Made by a program: the position numbers and the translations under genes. Shown one piece after another: positions 37,467 through 49,628 of a stretch of 64,000 nt of DNA. Every line of letters starts with the position of its first letter. Position 1 is the stretch's first letter. The notes under the pieces are model-generated. The model was not told the origin of the DNA, did not search any database, and was given only the letters and a program-made list of their open reading frames with translations. Source of the stretch: Aureispira sp. CCB-QB1 (lineage in GTDB: Bacteria > Bacteroidota > Bacteroidia > Chitinophagales > Saprospiraceae); NCBI RefSeq assembly GCF_000724545.1, contig NZ_JHBV01000041.1:186001-250000 (forward strand). The letters are read 5' to 3'.

Positions 37467-38003
37467 ATGAGAACTTTATTAACATTCATTGCCTGTTTCT
37501 ATTTCTTTAAAGCTTCATTGGCTTGTAGCTGTGCAGAAATTCCCTCTATCGAGGATGCTTATTTTATGACGCAAGTTATTTTTTCAGGCACCGTCATTCA
37601 AATAGAAAACGTTTCTTTGTGGGAAACGGTCGCTTCTGACAAAAGAATGCAGGTTCGAAAAGAGTATCAGCAACGGCATCCCAATGCAGCCTTTTTTGAT
37701 AATGCAATCATTCAAAAAGTAAGTATAAAGAGCACCAAGGTTTACAAAGGAGAAAATATAAACGATACCCTTATCATTTTTACTCCTCGTTCGGGGGCGG
37801 CTTGTGGTTTTACATGGTTTAAAGTTGGGGAAGATTTTACCATCTACGCCAGCATTTACAACAACTATCTTTACAACTATACTTCTTTTACGGATTTAAA
37901 AGCACTCCAACTCCCCAACAGTTATTGGACCAATCAGTGCACTAGAACATTTGTCTATAGGGAGCAAGAAGCGAAAACATTACTCCAACTGAGTCGAGAT
38001 TAA
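37467..38003 (+). CDS. Secreted CSC-motif protein (NTR/TIMP-like N-terminus)
   Basis: 178 residues with a signal peptide ending at ASLA, so the mature protein begins with CSCAEIP. This Cys-x-Cys start followed by an amphipathic helix (SIEDAYFMTQVIFSGTVIQIE) and later cysteines (SGAACGF, NQCTRTF) recalls NTR-domain proteins such as TIMPs and their Bacteroidota relatives. Four of the cysteines could form two disulphides. I do not know its function; family-level resemblance only. The gene is 23 nt after DUF1152, probably co-transcribed. Confidence 0.7.
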   Translation: MRTLLTFIACFYFFKASLACSCAEIPSIEDAYFMTQVIFSGTVIQIENVSLWETVASDKRMQVRKEYQQRHPNAAFFDNAIIQKVSIKSTKVYKGENINDTLIIFTPRSGAACGFTWFKVGEDFTIYASIYNNYLYNYTSFTDLKALQLPNSYWTNQCTRTFVYREQEAKTLLQLSRD

Positions 38004-38064
38004 TTGATGGTATTCAATGAGCGATTACAACAAGAACTCAAAATCATACCGAACTAGACAACTT

Positions 38065-41313
<3,249 letters not shown>

Positions 41314-41317
41314 CTAT

Positions 41318-41352
41318 AAAAAGAGCAGAACGACAATAATGTTGTTCTGCTC
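41318..41352 (-). terminator. Terminator of the delta-60 repeat gene
   Basis: A 9-bp stem (41323-41331 with 41344-41352) with an A5 run at 41318-41322 giving a minus-strand T tract. It lies 59 nt after the stop codon at 41411. Confidence 0.75.
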
Positions 41353-41410
41353 CTACCTAAATTAGTTACACTGAAGTTCAAACTCTAATTAAACATGAAC
41401 TTTTTTATCA

Positions 41411-43528
41411 TTATCGTATAATTTGAAATGGTTGACCAACAATATGATCGACATCTAAGAAATACATTCCTGGCAGGATGTCTTCTAGATTTATTTTTAT
41501 AATTGGTTGATCTATCCTACCTTCTTTAACAATTTCGCCCGTAATTCCCACAACTCTATAAGTAGAGCTATTCAAAGATTCAGGAAGCTCTAAATACAAA
41601 TCTGTACTTGTTGGGTTAGGATAAATATTTAGTTGTAATTGGAGCAGTTTCGATATTGAGTTAAGATCTTCTGTTCTAAAGCTCCATGCCGAACTCCACG
41701 GACCAGCAGTTGTCCCATTTAATGCTCTAACTTTCCAGAAATATTCTGTTTTAGGTTGAAGGTTGTTTACAGTCCATGTAGAACTAGAAGCAGTATATGT
41801 TTGTGGATTACTAGCAAAAGTAGCACTGGAATCAATCAACATTTCATAAGAAGAAGCTCCCACAGCTGTTGTCCAATCAAATACTAAATTCACATACACT
41901 TGATTGGTTGCTAAATCAGCTGGTGCTATCAAATTAAAGTTATCCAATGAATTTGTTGTAAAGCACCATACAGCGCTATATTGCCCCCATGAAGTACCAT
42001 CTGTTGCACGTACTCTCCAATAATACTTTGTGCTAGACAACAGACCACTTAATCCTATATTTGTATTTGAACTCGTATACGTTTGAGCTGTCGCAAAGCT
42101 TGGCAATGTATCTACGTCTATTTCATAAGAAGTAGCTCCAAAGGCAGTCGTCCAAACCAAAGGTAAGGTGCTGTAACTTTGCTCGGTTGCCAGATTCGCA
42201 GGTGAGGTCAATTGAAAAGAGTCCAACTGAGGAATATCTGTTCCCAAATATCTTGCTATTGCAAGATCATTTCCTGTATATCCAACAGCAACAATTTTGT
42301 TGTCAGCAGGCTGAACAAGCACGTCAAAGCTTTCACTAATTGAATTGTTGTTAAAAGAAGTATGTACAACTCCCCCGTTGCCAAAGGAAACATCCAAATC
42401 ATAATTACTAGATTCCAAAGTTCTAACAATTGTAAATTCCTTAGAAGTATATCCACTTGATCCTGCTAAAATAAATTGACCATTGTTATCTTCTGCAAAA
42501 CCATAGGCTACATCGTACAAATTTCCAACATCTTTTCGTGTTTTAGGGCCTTTAATTCCCCCTGCATCGTCCAGCTCTACCAAAGAAAATTTATCCAAAG
42601 CCAAACTTTGATGACTCGTTCCGATCAAAAGTATATCACCATCAGGGCGAATGGATACAGAATAGGCACGATCTTGATCTCTACCATCTATACTCCCTCC
42701 ATAATCATACGACATAACACCATCTGCTGAAAAAGTATTGTCCATTGTTCCATTAGAATTGATGCGGGCAGCATAGAAATCGGAGTACCTTGAAGACGAT
42801 ACAATATCTCTCCATCCTGCCGCTACTATTTTTCCATTAGGTCGAACTTCCAAATCCTCAATACACAAATAATAAGTATTACCTAAAGTTGTACCAATTG
42901 GCAGTTGTTGAACTCCAAAGGTCAAATCCAAATTTCCTGTAGACAGGTAACGTGCTACAATAGGCTTTGCTTCGTTAGAAGAAATTTCAGTATTTCCTCC
43001 CACTATAATATTTCCAGTCAATGCATGAATTTTGACAACTTTAATTTCATCTTGTTGGTTAGAAACAAAGGTACTGATAACAATTCCATTTGTACCAAAA
43101 GTACTATCAATAGAACCATTGGTATTATAACGAACTAATGCAGCATCTTTTTTGGTTCCATTATCACTAGATCCTGCCAAAATAATTTTCCCATTGGTTT
43201 GGATAACCAAATCATATGCGACATCCTCACTGCCTATTTGCAAATCAGTTGTCACGATTCCTCCATTTCCAAAAGTGCTATCAAGTGTGCCATTCGTATT
43301 ATATCGAGCGCAAACAAAATCTTTGCCTGTAATCGAGCTACTAGAATTACCTGCTACTACGATTTTCCCATTGGTTTGAATAGCAACACCATGAGCTTGG
43401 TCTAAGCCATTTGTAATTGAAGTAACTACTTTTCCACCTATGCCAAAACTTGGATCAAGGCTTCCCGCTTGCTGCGCAATAAGGTTTGAACATAAAAAAG
43501 ATAATAAAATGAGTTGTATTGTTTTCAT
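41411..43528 (-). CDS. T9SS-exported delta-60 repeat protein
   Basis: A 705-residue surface or secreted protein. Signal peptide ends at NLIAQ. Residues about 20-430 contain seven or so delta-60 repeats with the pattern D-x-x-F-G-x-x-G-x-V and QTNGKI[IV][VL]AG. Two fibronectin-III-like domains follow (about 440-535 and 540-630; TKYYWRVRATDG and TEYFWKVRALNG). The last 70 residues are a type A sorting domain (LNIYPNPTSTDLYLEL ... PGMYFLDV). The delta-60 propeller is common in Bacteroidota; function unknown, adhesion or scaffolding likely. It is monocistronic, ending at the terminator 41318-41352. Confidence 0.93.
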   Translation of the reverse strand: MKTIQLILLSFLCSNLIAQQAGSLDPSFGIGGKVVTSITNGLDQAHGVAIQTNGKIVVAGNSSSSITGKDFVCARYNTNGTLDSTFGNGGIVTTDLQIGSEDVAYDLVIQTNGKIILAGSSDNGTKKDAALVRYNTNGSIDSTFGTNGIVISTFVSNQQDEIKVVKIHALTGNIIVGGNTEISSNEAKPIVARYLSTGNLDLTFGVQQLPIGTTLGNTYYLCIEDLEVRPNGKIVAAGWRDIVSSSRYSDFYAARINSNGTMDNTFSADGVMSYDYGGSIDGRDQDRAYSVSIRPDGDILLIGTSHQSLALDKFSLVELDDAGGIKGPKTRKDVGNLYDVAYGFAEDNNGQFILAGSSGYTSKEFTIVRTLESSNYDLDVSFGNGGVVHTSFNNNSISESFDVLVQPADNKIVAVGYTGNDLAIARYLGTDIPQLDSFQLTSPANLATEQSYSTLPLVWTTAFGATSYEIDVDTLPSFATAQTYTSSNTNIGLSGLLSSTKYYWRVRATDGTSWGQYSAVWCFTTNSLDNFNLIAPADLATNQVYVNLVFDWTTAVGASSYEMLIDSSATFASNPQTYTASSSTWTVNNLQPKTEYFWKVRALNGTTAGPWSSAWSFRTEDLNSISKLLQLQLNIYPNPTSTDLYLELPESLNSSTYRVVGITGEIVKEGRIDQPIIKINLEDILPGMYFLDVDHIVGQPFQIIR

Positions 43529-43798
43529 TTTGTTTGTTTTGGTGATTAAAGTTTTCTTAGGAACTAAAACCTTTGAAGCACAAGCAATAAGAATCTTGCT
43601 GTCCTATCAAAGTAATTAATAAGCTCTTAATTTTAAAGCCCCCAAAAGTAATCAAAAAAACATATATTAACAACAAGCCTTTTGTAACATCTCTATTTCG
43701 CTTGCCATCACCAACACAGCCCTAGCCTACAACAATCTAATTATCAACAACATACACTTCACTCCGACTTGAGTGTTAAAAATTCCTTAGTTATAACA

Positions 43799-44263
43799 CT
43801 AAATCTTAAAGGCATGAATTTGATTTACATCAAAATCACAATTACTCCATTCATTATCAATATCTGCACCGCATTTTTTGTACAACGCAATAGCAGGCTC
43901 ATTCCAGTTTAACACTTGCCAACGTACTCGTTTACAATTATTTTCCTTCGCAGCTTCAAAAAGCAATTCTAATAATTCGGAACCAATTCCATGACCACGA
44001 TAAGCTTTCTTAACATACAAGTCATCTAAGTACAAAGATTTCCCCACCCAAGTATAATAGGCAAAATAATACAATGCCATGCCTATAATTTTACGATCAT
44101 CCAACTCTACAACATAGCACTGAAACAACTCCTGTTCCTCCTTCATTTGCTCGACCGTATTGAATACTTTTTCAGGGGCATTCTCAAAGGCTGCCAACTC
44201 TTTGATAAGTCCTAATATGGCTTCAAAATCATTTTCTGTTGCCTTTCTTATGGTATAATTCAT
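43799..44263 (-). CDS. GNAT N-acetyltransferase (spermidine/diamine acetyltransferase-like)
   Basis: A 154-residue GNAT protein. The acetyl-CoA pyrophosphate loop RGHGIGSELL and the preceding SLYLDDLYVKKAYRG are clear, with NWNEPAIALYKKCGAD as the C-terminal signature. The overall pattern resembles SAT1/diamine N-acetyltransferases, but the amine substrate cannot be assigned. It is on the minus strand, 46 nt downstream of the acyl-CoA dehydrogenase gene, so they may be co-transcribed. Confidence 0.88.
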   Translation of the reverse strand: MNYTIRKATENDFEAILGLIKELAAFENAPEKVFNTVEQMKEEQELFQCYVVELDDRKIIGMALYYFAYYTWVGKSLYLDDLYVKKAYRGHGIGSELLELLFEAAKENNCKRVRWQVLNWNEPAIALYKKCGADIDNEWSNCDFDVNQIHAFKI

Positions 44264-44309
44264 TCTATTTTTTGATTATTCATTATAATTAACGCCTACT
44301 CTCCCCCCT

Positions 44310-46610
44310 CTAAAAAACAGCAATGGGTGCCGCGAGACAAGCATCAGGAATACCAAATGCTTCCACCAGCGCAAAAGCATCGTTGCGAACTTCCTTACAG
44401 AGCTTGTCTACTACCCTTCTAATTGCTCTCGTTTTAGCACCAGACATACAGCCTTGTTCCAAGTACCATCCTTTATTTTCTTCTATGGTATGCAATGCAT
44501 ATAGATCGCAAAGCATTTTTAATGTTTTTTTGAGTGCAGCATCTTCACAACCCTCAATTTGTGCTAAAAACTGCTCCAAGATAATACGATCAATATAAGC
44601 ATGAGCGACCTCTATCATATGCGTCTGACAACGCAGAAAGGCTTGATAGGAAGGAATACCTCTCTTGATAAATTTCCGCAAACGCTGTCCTACCGAAACC
44701 ATTAAATCTCGTTCTCTATAAACAAAAGCATCTAACTGAAAAGTAGGGTCTTTGAGATGACCTTCGTCGGTGTTGTGAGTATTGACAAAGTTCTTTTCTC
44801 GAATCGTTGCAATAAAACGCTCCGAGGCAAAATTGACCATTCCTAGCAACCCGCCACTAACAATCTCTTTGTTAAAATCGCCCAACACTCCTTTTGCCAC
44901 CAATTGCATGAGCACCGTATTATCTCCTTCAAAGGTGGTAAAAATATCTGAGTCTGCTTTAAAATCAGCAAAACGATTTTCAGCCAAATAGCCTTTTCCC
45001 CCACAAGCCTCTCGGCACTCTTGAATTGTCTTGGTCGTATACCAAGTTGCGACAGATTTTAAACCCGCTGCTAAGGTTTCTATTTCTCGCATATCTTCCT
45101 CTGTTCGATTTGAAAAACGATCTGTTAGATACGTCAAAGCAAAATCTAAAGCATATGCTTTTGCCAAAGGAGGCATTAATCGACGTTGATGCGAAGGATA
45201 ATCCATAATAAGCATTTCGGGCTTACCATCTTCACCAAACTGCCTCCGTTTCAAAGCATACCGAATGGCAATTGTCAAACTTGCTTTAGCAGCACTTAAA
45301 CCCGCTCTAGGCACGCACATACGCCCTCCAACCAAAGTACCTAACATCGTAAAAAATCGCTTTGACTCTTTCTCTATTGGACTCGAATAGATCCCGTGTT
45401 CGTCTATATTCCCAAATCGATTCAATAAATTGAAACGAGGTACTCGAACTTGGTCGAACCAAATACGACCATTATCAACACCATTTAACCCCAATTTATA
45501 CGCACAATCTTCAATACTAACTCCAGGCGCTATATTTCCTTCTTCATCTCGAATATCTACCAATATAGCATGTACCCCGTGATTTTTGCCATCGACAATC
45601 AATTGAGCAAAAACCGAAGCCATCTGACCATGCGCTGCTGCATTGCCTATATAATCCTTTCCAGAAGACAGCGTTGGAGAATTGATAATAATTTCATCCC
45701 TAACAGGGTCATAAGTCGCCGTTGTTTCACAATCTCGAACATTTGATCCATGTCCAGTCTCTGTCATGGCAAAACATCCAGGCAGTTTCATTGTCCCAAT
45801 ATCATTCAAATAACGCTTGTGGTGTTTTTCAGTACCCAACCACAAGACAGAACCACCCCATAATCCAAACTGTACCCCAAACTTTACTACCAAACTCAAA
45901 TCGTGATAACCTAACGTTTCAAATACAGCTGCATAAGCTCCCATGTCGTCAATGCCACCATATTCTTTAGGAAAATGCAATGCACCGTATCCTTGTTCAG
46001 CAAGTAGGTGTACCCATTTTAATACGTGTTCTCTATACGTTTCTTTGTTCCGAATGGTCTCCAAATTAAACATTGGGTCGTGCAAAATTTTGAAAACATT
46101 GGCTCGTATTTCTATATAATCATCATCCAATATGTGTTGCAAGGCTTTCACATCAATGTTAGAATGATTTAGCGTCGCTTCTCTTTCTTCTATAATTTGT
46201 TGTTGTGTTAGAAGGTGGCTGTGCAATTCTAAGCTAACAATACCAATCGCCTCTTCTAGTTTTTTTAAAGCTTCAACAACCTTGGGAGTCAACCATGTTT
46301 GATTATCGGATTGTATTTTTGCCATTTCAATTCCCAAATCTACCAAAGTTTGTCGTCCATCTGAATTCATGCTTTGAGCGGTCGATTGGATACTTTCTGC
46401 CCATTCTTGATGGAGACTATCTGATGGCGGATTCGTTGGATCCATCCATGATAATAAAAGCTGTTTGTCTCTTTCTTTTATCCAGTCAAAATTATTAATC
46501 TTATTTTGTATCAACTTTATTTCACTAGGTCCTAGCACCGCATCAGACCATCCGATATAAAACAAAGGAATTAAAGAAGCAACTTGTGGAGAATACTTTT
46601 CGGGTAACAT
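44310..46610 (-). CDS. Acyl-CoA dehydrogenase/oxidase family protein
   Basis: A 766-residue flavoprotein. After an N-terminal extension of about 150 helical residues (LIPLFYIGWSDAVLGP ... DPTNPPSD), the family core runs from about 165 to 580: LHFPKEYGG, GCFAMTETGHGSN (flavin-binding), SGKDYIGNAAAHG, KRRQFGEDGKP and the FAD-site ACGGKGYLAENR. The C-terminal 180 residues resemble the acyl-CoA oxidase C-terminal domain. The size matches ACOX-like enzymes rather than short-chain dehydrogenases (about 380). It should start beta-oxidation of acyl-CoA. The N-terminal extension is not one I recognise with confidence. Confidence 0.9.
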   Translation of the reverse strand: MLPEKYSPQVASLIPLFYIGWSDAVLGPSEIKLIQNKINNFDWIKERDKQLLLSWMDPTNPPSDSLHQEWAESIQSTAQSMNSDGRQTLVDLGIEMAKIQSDNQTWLTPKVVEALKKLEEAIGIVSLELHSHLLTQQQIIEEREATLNHSNIDVKALQHILDDDYIEIRANVFKILHDPMFNLETIRNKETYREHVLKWVHLLAEQGYGALHFPKEYGGIDDMGAYAAVFETLGYHDLSLVVKFGVQFGLWGGSVLWLGTEKHHKRYLNDIGTMKLPGCFAMTETGHGSNVRDCETTATYDPVRDEIIINSPTLSSGKDYIGNAAAHGQMASVFAQLIVDGKNHGVHAILVDIRDEEGNIAPGVSIEDCAYKLGLNGVDNGRIWFDQVRVPRFNLLNRFGNIDEHGIYSSPIEKESKRFFTMLGTLVGGRMCVPRAGLSAAKASLTIAIRYALKRRQFGEDGKPEMLIMDYPSHQRRLMPPLAKAYALDFALTYLTDRFSNRTEEDMREIETLAAGLKSVATWYTTKTIQECREACGGKGYLAENRFADFKADSDIFTTFEGDNTVLMQLVAKGVLGDFNKEIVSGGLLGMVNFASERFIATIREKNFVNTHNTDEGHLKDPTFQLDAFVYRERDLMVSVGQRLRKFIKRGIPSYQAFLRCQTHMIEVAHAYIDRIILEQFLAQIEGCEDAALKKTLKMLCDLYALHTIEENKGWYLEQGCMSGAKTRAIRRVVDKLCKEVRNDAFALVEAFGIPDACLAAPIAVF

Positions 46611-47050
46611 GGCGTATTTTTTTTATAATAATTCAATAATCATCATTACTTCACAATAAAATCATACCACACTAATAATCAAAATGATATAACTTAAATT
46701 GGCAAAACATTTAAAACCAACATAATTTGAGCTATCTTTTATCAAAAACTCCAACCAACAAGCTAAGTTTGGAAATTTAGGATTGATGAAAAGAATTGAG
46801 TAGTGTAGCTAAGTATTACAATTATTAACAGAACAAATAAATGCTGTTTAGGTTGACGCATCACAATTCTAAATTAAATATTTACAAAGGCATAGCTAGA
46901 ACAAATCATTCTGTTATTGTTATTAAGGTAGCAATACTTCGACAAAAAACAGAGTACTGTAGAATAATTCAAAATAGAAAGTTCGAAATAATCATAATCC
47001 ATCTGCCTTTTTATTTTAGAGAATACATTTTTTTTTTGAAAAAAGGCACA

Positions 47051-47072
47051 TTTATTTGTAATTACAAATAAA
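47051..47072. promoter_or_regulatory. MarR-type operator 1
   Basis: A 22-bp perfect palindrome with core ATTTGTAATTACAAAT. It covers the -33 TTG (47056-47058) of the marR promoter. Confidence 0.85.
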
Positions 47073-47086
47073 AAGCTATACATTTG
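47056..47086 (+). promoter_or_regulatory. marR promoter
   Basis: TTG at 47056-47058, a 20-nt spacer and TACATTTG at 47079-47086, matching the Bacteroidota consensus. Both elements lie within operators, which points to autorepression. Confidence 0.75.
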
Positions 47087-47097
47087 TAATTACAAAT
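47082..47097. promoter_or_regulatory. MarR-type operator 2
   Basis: A 16-bp perfect palindrome (ATTTGTAATTACAAAT) identical to the core of operator 1, centred 28 bp away. It overlaps the -7 element and lies 18 bp before the start codon. Confidence 0.85.
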
Positions 47098-47114
47098 AAC
47101 GGAATAACATAAAT

Positions 47115-47564
47115 ATGGACATAAACGAAGCAATACAACAAAAGAAATTCGAAAATGAGTGGGAAAAAGCACTTGTCAATCTACACTTCACAAGCAATGT
47201 ATTTAGTGACCGATTATTGGCAATACTAAAACCTTATTCTATTCATGATCAACACTACAATATTTTACGTATTCTGAATGGAAGATATCCCGATGTAGCT
47301 TGCCCTGGAGATATTAAGGCAGTTTTACTCAACAAGCGAGGAGACCTAACTCGGCTACTAGACAAGCTAGATAAACTAGGTTATGTAGAACGAGCTACCA
47401 ACCCGACCAATAGACGAATGGTAGATATTAAAATCACAGCAGCTGGCATTGCTTTGCTAAAAAAACTCAAATCTGAGATAAAAACTACTGAAGCGATAAA
47501 AAAGAATTTAACAGAAGCAGAAGCCACTCAGCTCAGTTTATTATTAGATAAAATAAGAAAATAA
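47115..47564 (+). CDS. MarR-family transcriptional regulator
   Basis: A 149-residue winged-helix regulator. Wing and recognition helices lie about residues 60-110 (LLNKRGDLTRLLDKLDKLGYVERATNPTNRRMVDIKIT). Cys63 is the only cysteine, in the spot before the winged helix; a one-cysteine redox or electrophile sensor is possible. It lies 60 nt before the FMN reductase gene, and three copies of a palindrome around the two genes suggest that it binds them. Comparable pairs in Firmicutes (e.g. MhqR or YodB with quinone/azo reductases) respond to quinones, but that is analogy only. Confidence 0.9.
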   Translation: MDINEAIQQKKFENEWEKALVNLHFTSNVFSDRLLAILKPYSIHDQHYNILRILNGRYPDVACPGDIKAVLLNKRGDLTRLLDKLDKLGYVERATNPTNRRMVDIKITAAGIALLKKLKSEIKTTEAIKKNLTEAEATQLSLLLDKIRK

Positions 47565-47580
47565 TTTTTTTTAAATCAAC

Positions 47581-47596
47581 ATCTGTAATTACAAAT
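47581..47596. promoter_or_regulatory. MarR-type operator 3, between marR and reductase
   Basis: ATCTGTAATTACAAAT, one base different from the two upstream operators. It lies 17 nt after the marR stop codon and 28 nt before the reductase start. Confidence 0.75.
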
Positions 47597-47624
47597 ATTG
47601 TACAAACACTTAAAATACTATATT

Positions 47625-48143
47625 ATGAAAAAAATACTTGCATTTTCAGGAAGCAACAGCTCAAGTTCTATTAACCAACGATTGGTACACGCTGCTGCAA
47701 AGTTAGTAAAAGAGATAGATGTTATTGACCTAAGAGACTATGATGCTCCTATTTATAGCGAAGACATCGAAAAAACAACTGGTCTGCCTCAAAACATTAC
47801 TCAACTATATGATTTGATACAAGAATACGATTCTATTATTCTTGCTTCACCAGAACATAATGGGCTACCGACTGCTTTTCTAAAAAACATCTTGGATTGG
47901 CTTTCTCGCAACAAAGGACAAAAATTTTTGCAAGATAAAAAAGTTGTCTTATTAAGTACTTCACCTGGTGGAAATGGAGGAGCAAGTTCCTTGGCAAAAT
48001 TACAAGAAGTCATTCCTTATTGGGGCGCAACTGTAGTTGGCAAACACAGTCTTGGTAATTTTCATGACAAAATAGATTTAGAGAACAACCTCAAATTTGA
48101 AGCTGATCGAGATGCCCTAAAAAAGGTTCTAGAGACACTTTAA
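47625..48143 (+). CDS. NADPH-dependent FMN reductase
   Basis: 172 residues from Met at 47625 (MKKILAFSGS). The FMN phosphate loop FSGSNSSSSIN and the SPEHNGLPTAFLKNILDW segment mark the flavodoxin-like NADPH-dependent FMN reductase family; the SPGGNGGAS loop is typical too. Members reduce flavin, quinones or chromate with NAD(P)H. The Met nine codons upstream is less likely because it lies in the operator-proximal leader. It is in a tight pair with MarR and has operator 3 in its leader, so it is probably repressed by MarR. A terminator follows the gene. Confidence 0.9.
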   Translation: MKKILAFSGSNSSSSINQRLVHAAAKLVKEIDVIDLRDYDAPIYSEDIEKTTGLPQNITQLYDLIQEYDSIILASPEHNGLPTAFLKNILDWLSRNKGQKFLQDKKVVLLSTSPGGNGGASSLAKLQEVIPYWGATVVGKHSLGNFHDKIDLENNLKFEADRDALKKVLETL

Positions 48144-48171
48144 GTGTTGCAAATGTTACAATATTAGCCAA

Positions 48172-48210
48172 CCTAAAACAGGCATTAGCTTGCCCTGTTT
48201 TAGGTTTTTT
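48172..48210 (+). terminator. Terminator of the reductase gene
   Basis: An 11-bp stem (48172-48182 with 48194-48204) followed by T6 at 48205-48210, 28 nt after the stop codon. Confidence 0.92.
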
Positions 48211-48339
48211 ATTTTATTTTTCTTAATTAAGCAATCTCTCAAAATTGGCATCCAGCCTCTTATTTTTCTAAACGATTGTTTAAGATTCTTAAAATAGATA
48301 GTATCTTAACTCTAATAAAAATCTATTTGATATAATATA

Positions 48340-48520
48340 GTACTTAGCTGCGGTGCTACTTCGTGGTAGTTCCCTACGGTCGTGAGATTGCTATCGCTTA
48401 GTTTTTTTGTAAAAAACTAAAAAAAGCATCTTTGCATCAGTTTAATTATCAATGCTTTAAGAAATCAAACAACAAAACATACTCTATTGATAATCATACT
48501 AATACAATTTACCCACGAAG
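48340..48520. repeat. Modular repeat, degenerate copy D
   Basis: Contains the GC-rich modules TTAGCTGCGGTGCTACTTCG and CCCTACGGTCGTGAGATTGC in the same orientation as copy A, followed by a degraded core with half-palindromes AGTTTAATTATCAA and TTGATAATCATACTAA. Left terminal repeat not found. Confidence 0.7.
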
Positions 48521-48553
48521 TAATAATCAAAATCATCCATTAATTTCCAATCA

Positions 48554-49411
48554 ATGAGAAAAAGCAAAAACATTGTTGTTACAGGTGCCTCGACAGGAAT
48601 CGGCTATGCCACTGTAGCATCTTTAGTAAAAAGAGGGTATAAAATTTTCGGTTCTGTTCGCAAACAAGAAGATGCCGATCGCCTTAAAAAAGAATTTGGG
48701 GATTTATTCGAGCCTCTCTTGTTTGACGTAACCGATATGCAAGCTGTTCGGCAAGAAGCGGCAAGAGTAGAACAACTTATTGGCAATGAAGGCATTCATT
48801 CCTTGATTAATAATGCAGGAGTGGCTGTCTGGGGACCAATGATGCACCTGCCTTTGGAAGATTTACGTTGGCAAATGGAGGTCAATGTAATTGGGCTGGT
48901 TGGTGTTACACAAGCTTTTTTGCCTCTTTTAGGAGCGAAAAAAAATTGCCCTCATGCCCCTGGTCGTATTTTTAACATGAGTTCTGCCGCAGGCGAAATT
49001 GCCAATATTTTTATGGGACCTTACTCGGCAAGCAAACACGCTCTCGAAGCCATTTCAAAAACTATGCGTATGGAACTCTTACTGTATGGAATTGATGTGG
49101 TTGTTATTGGTCCTGGTGTTGTAAAAACTCCAATTTGGGACAAAGCAGAGGAAGTTGATTTGAGCAAATTCGAAGAAACGGACTATATAGAGCCTGGCAA
49201 AAAGTTCAAAAATTTCATGCTAAAAATGTCTAAAATAGGCTACGAACAAGCTAAGTTTGGTGACATGATGGCAGATATTGTCGAACATAAAAATCCCAAA
49301 GCACGGTACCCGCTTGTTTATGGGAAACTCAAAAACTGGATTATCCCTCGGTTAATTCCAACTCGAAAATTTGCTGCTATGGTGGGCAAAATGCTAGGTC
49401 TCTCAAAATAA
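48554..49411 (+). CDS. Short-chain dehydrogenase/reductase
   Basis: A 285-residue classical SDR. The cofactor motif TGASTGIG (10-17), the NNAG motif and the catalytic YSASK (Tyr-x-x-x-Lys) with a preceding Ser (MSSAAG) are visible. It resembles bacterial SDR/retinol-dehydrogenase-like proteins of about 280 residues. Substrate unknown. It lies downstream of repeat D, and pdxJ follows with a 217-nt gap. Confidence 0.93.
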   Translation: MRKSKNIVVTGASTGIGYATVASLVKRGYKIFGSVRKQEDADRLKKEFGDLFEPLLFDVTDMQAVRQEAARVEQLIGNEGIHSLINNAGVAVWGPMMHLPLEDLRWQMEVNVIGLVGVTQAFLPLLGAKKNCPHAPGRIFNMSSAAGEIANIFMGPYSASKHALEAISKTMRMELLLYGIDVVVIGPGVVKTPIWDKAEEVDLSKFEETDYIEPGKKFKNFMLKMSKIGYEQAKFGDMMADIVEHKNPKARYPLVYGKLKNWIIPRLIPTRKFAAMVGKMLGLSK

Positions 49412-49628
49412 ATTCAAAACATCCATCAAGTAATTCTCAAATCATATTATCTTTGGGACTTCTTTTAATTTTTCGTTCTTTACACTGTTTTGCATCAAAC
49501 TATATTCCATTGGTTATCAATATAATTTATTTCAAAAATTAAAACTAATAATCAATAATATATAACTTCATCATCACAGGAAGTAACCCACGAAGTATTA
49601 TTATATATTTTATACTAGGTACTAAATT

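Larger units (their letters stand above)
46611..47114. other. Upstream region of the acyl-CoA dehydrogenase and marR genes
   Basis: AT-rich divergent region. The right end has the marR promoter and two operators. Open frames at 46841-47071 (plus) and 46874-47083 (minus) overlap each other and the operators and are not supported as genes. Confidence 0.6.
48144..48553. other. Intergenic region with terminator and repeat copy D
   Basis: The first 70 nt hold the reductase terminator. Repeat D takes 48340-48520. The rest, up to the SDR start at 48554, has no supported gene. Confidence 0.65.

Noticed and set aside
46841-47083. Overlapping small frames on both strands upstream of marR
   Set aside because: They overlap each other and the two operators and promoter, so coding is unlikely.
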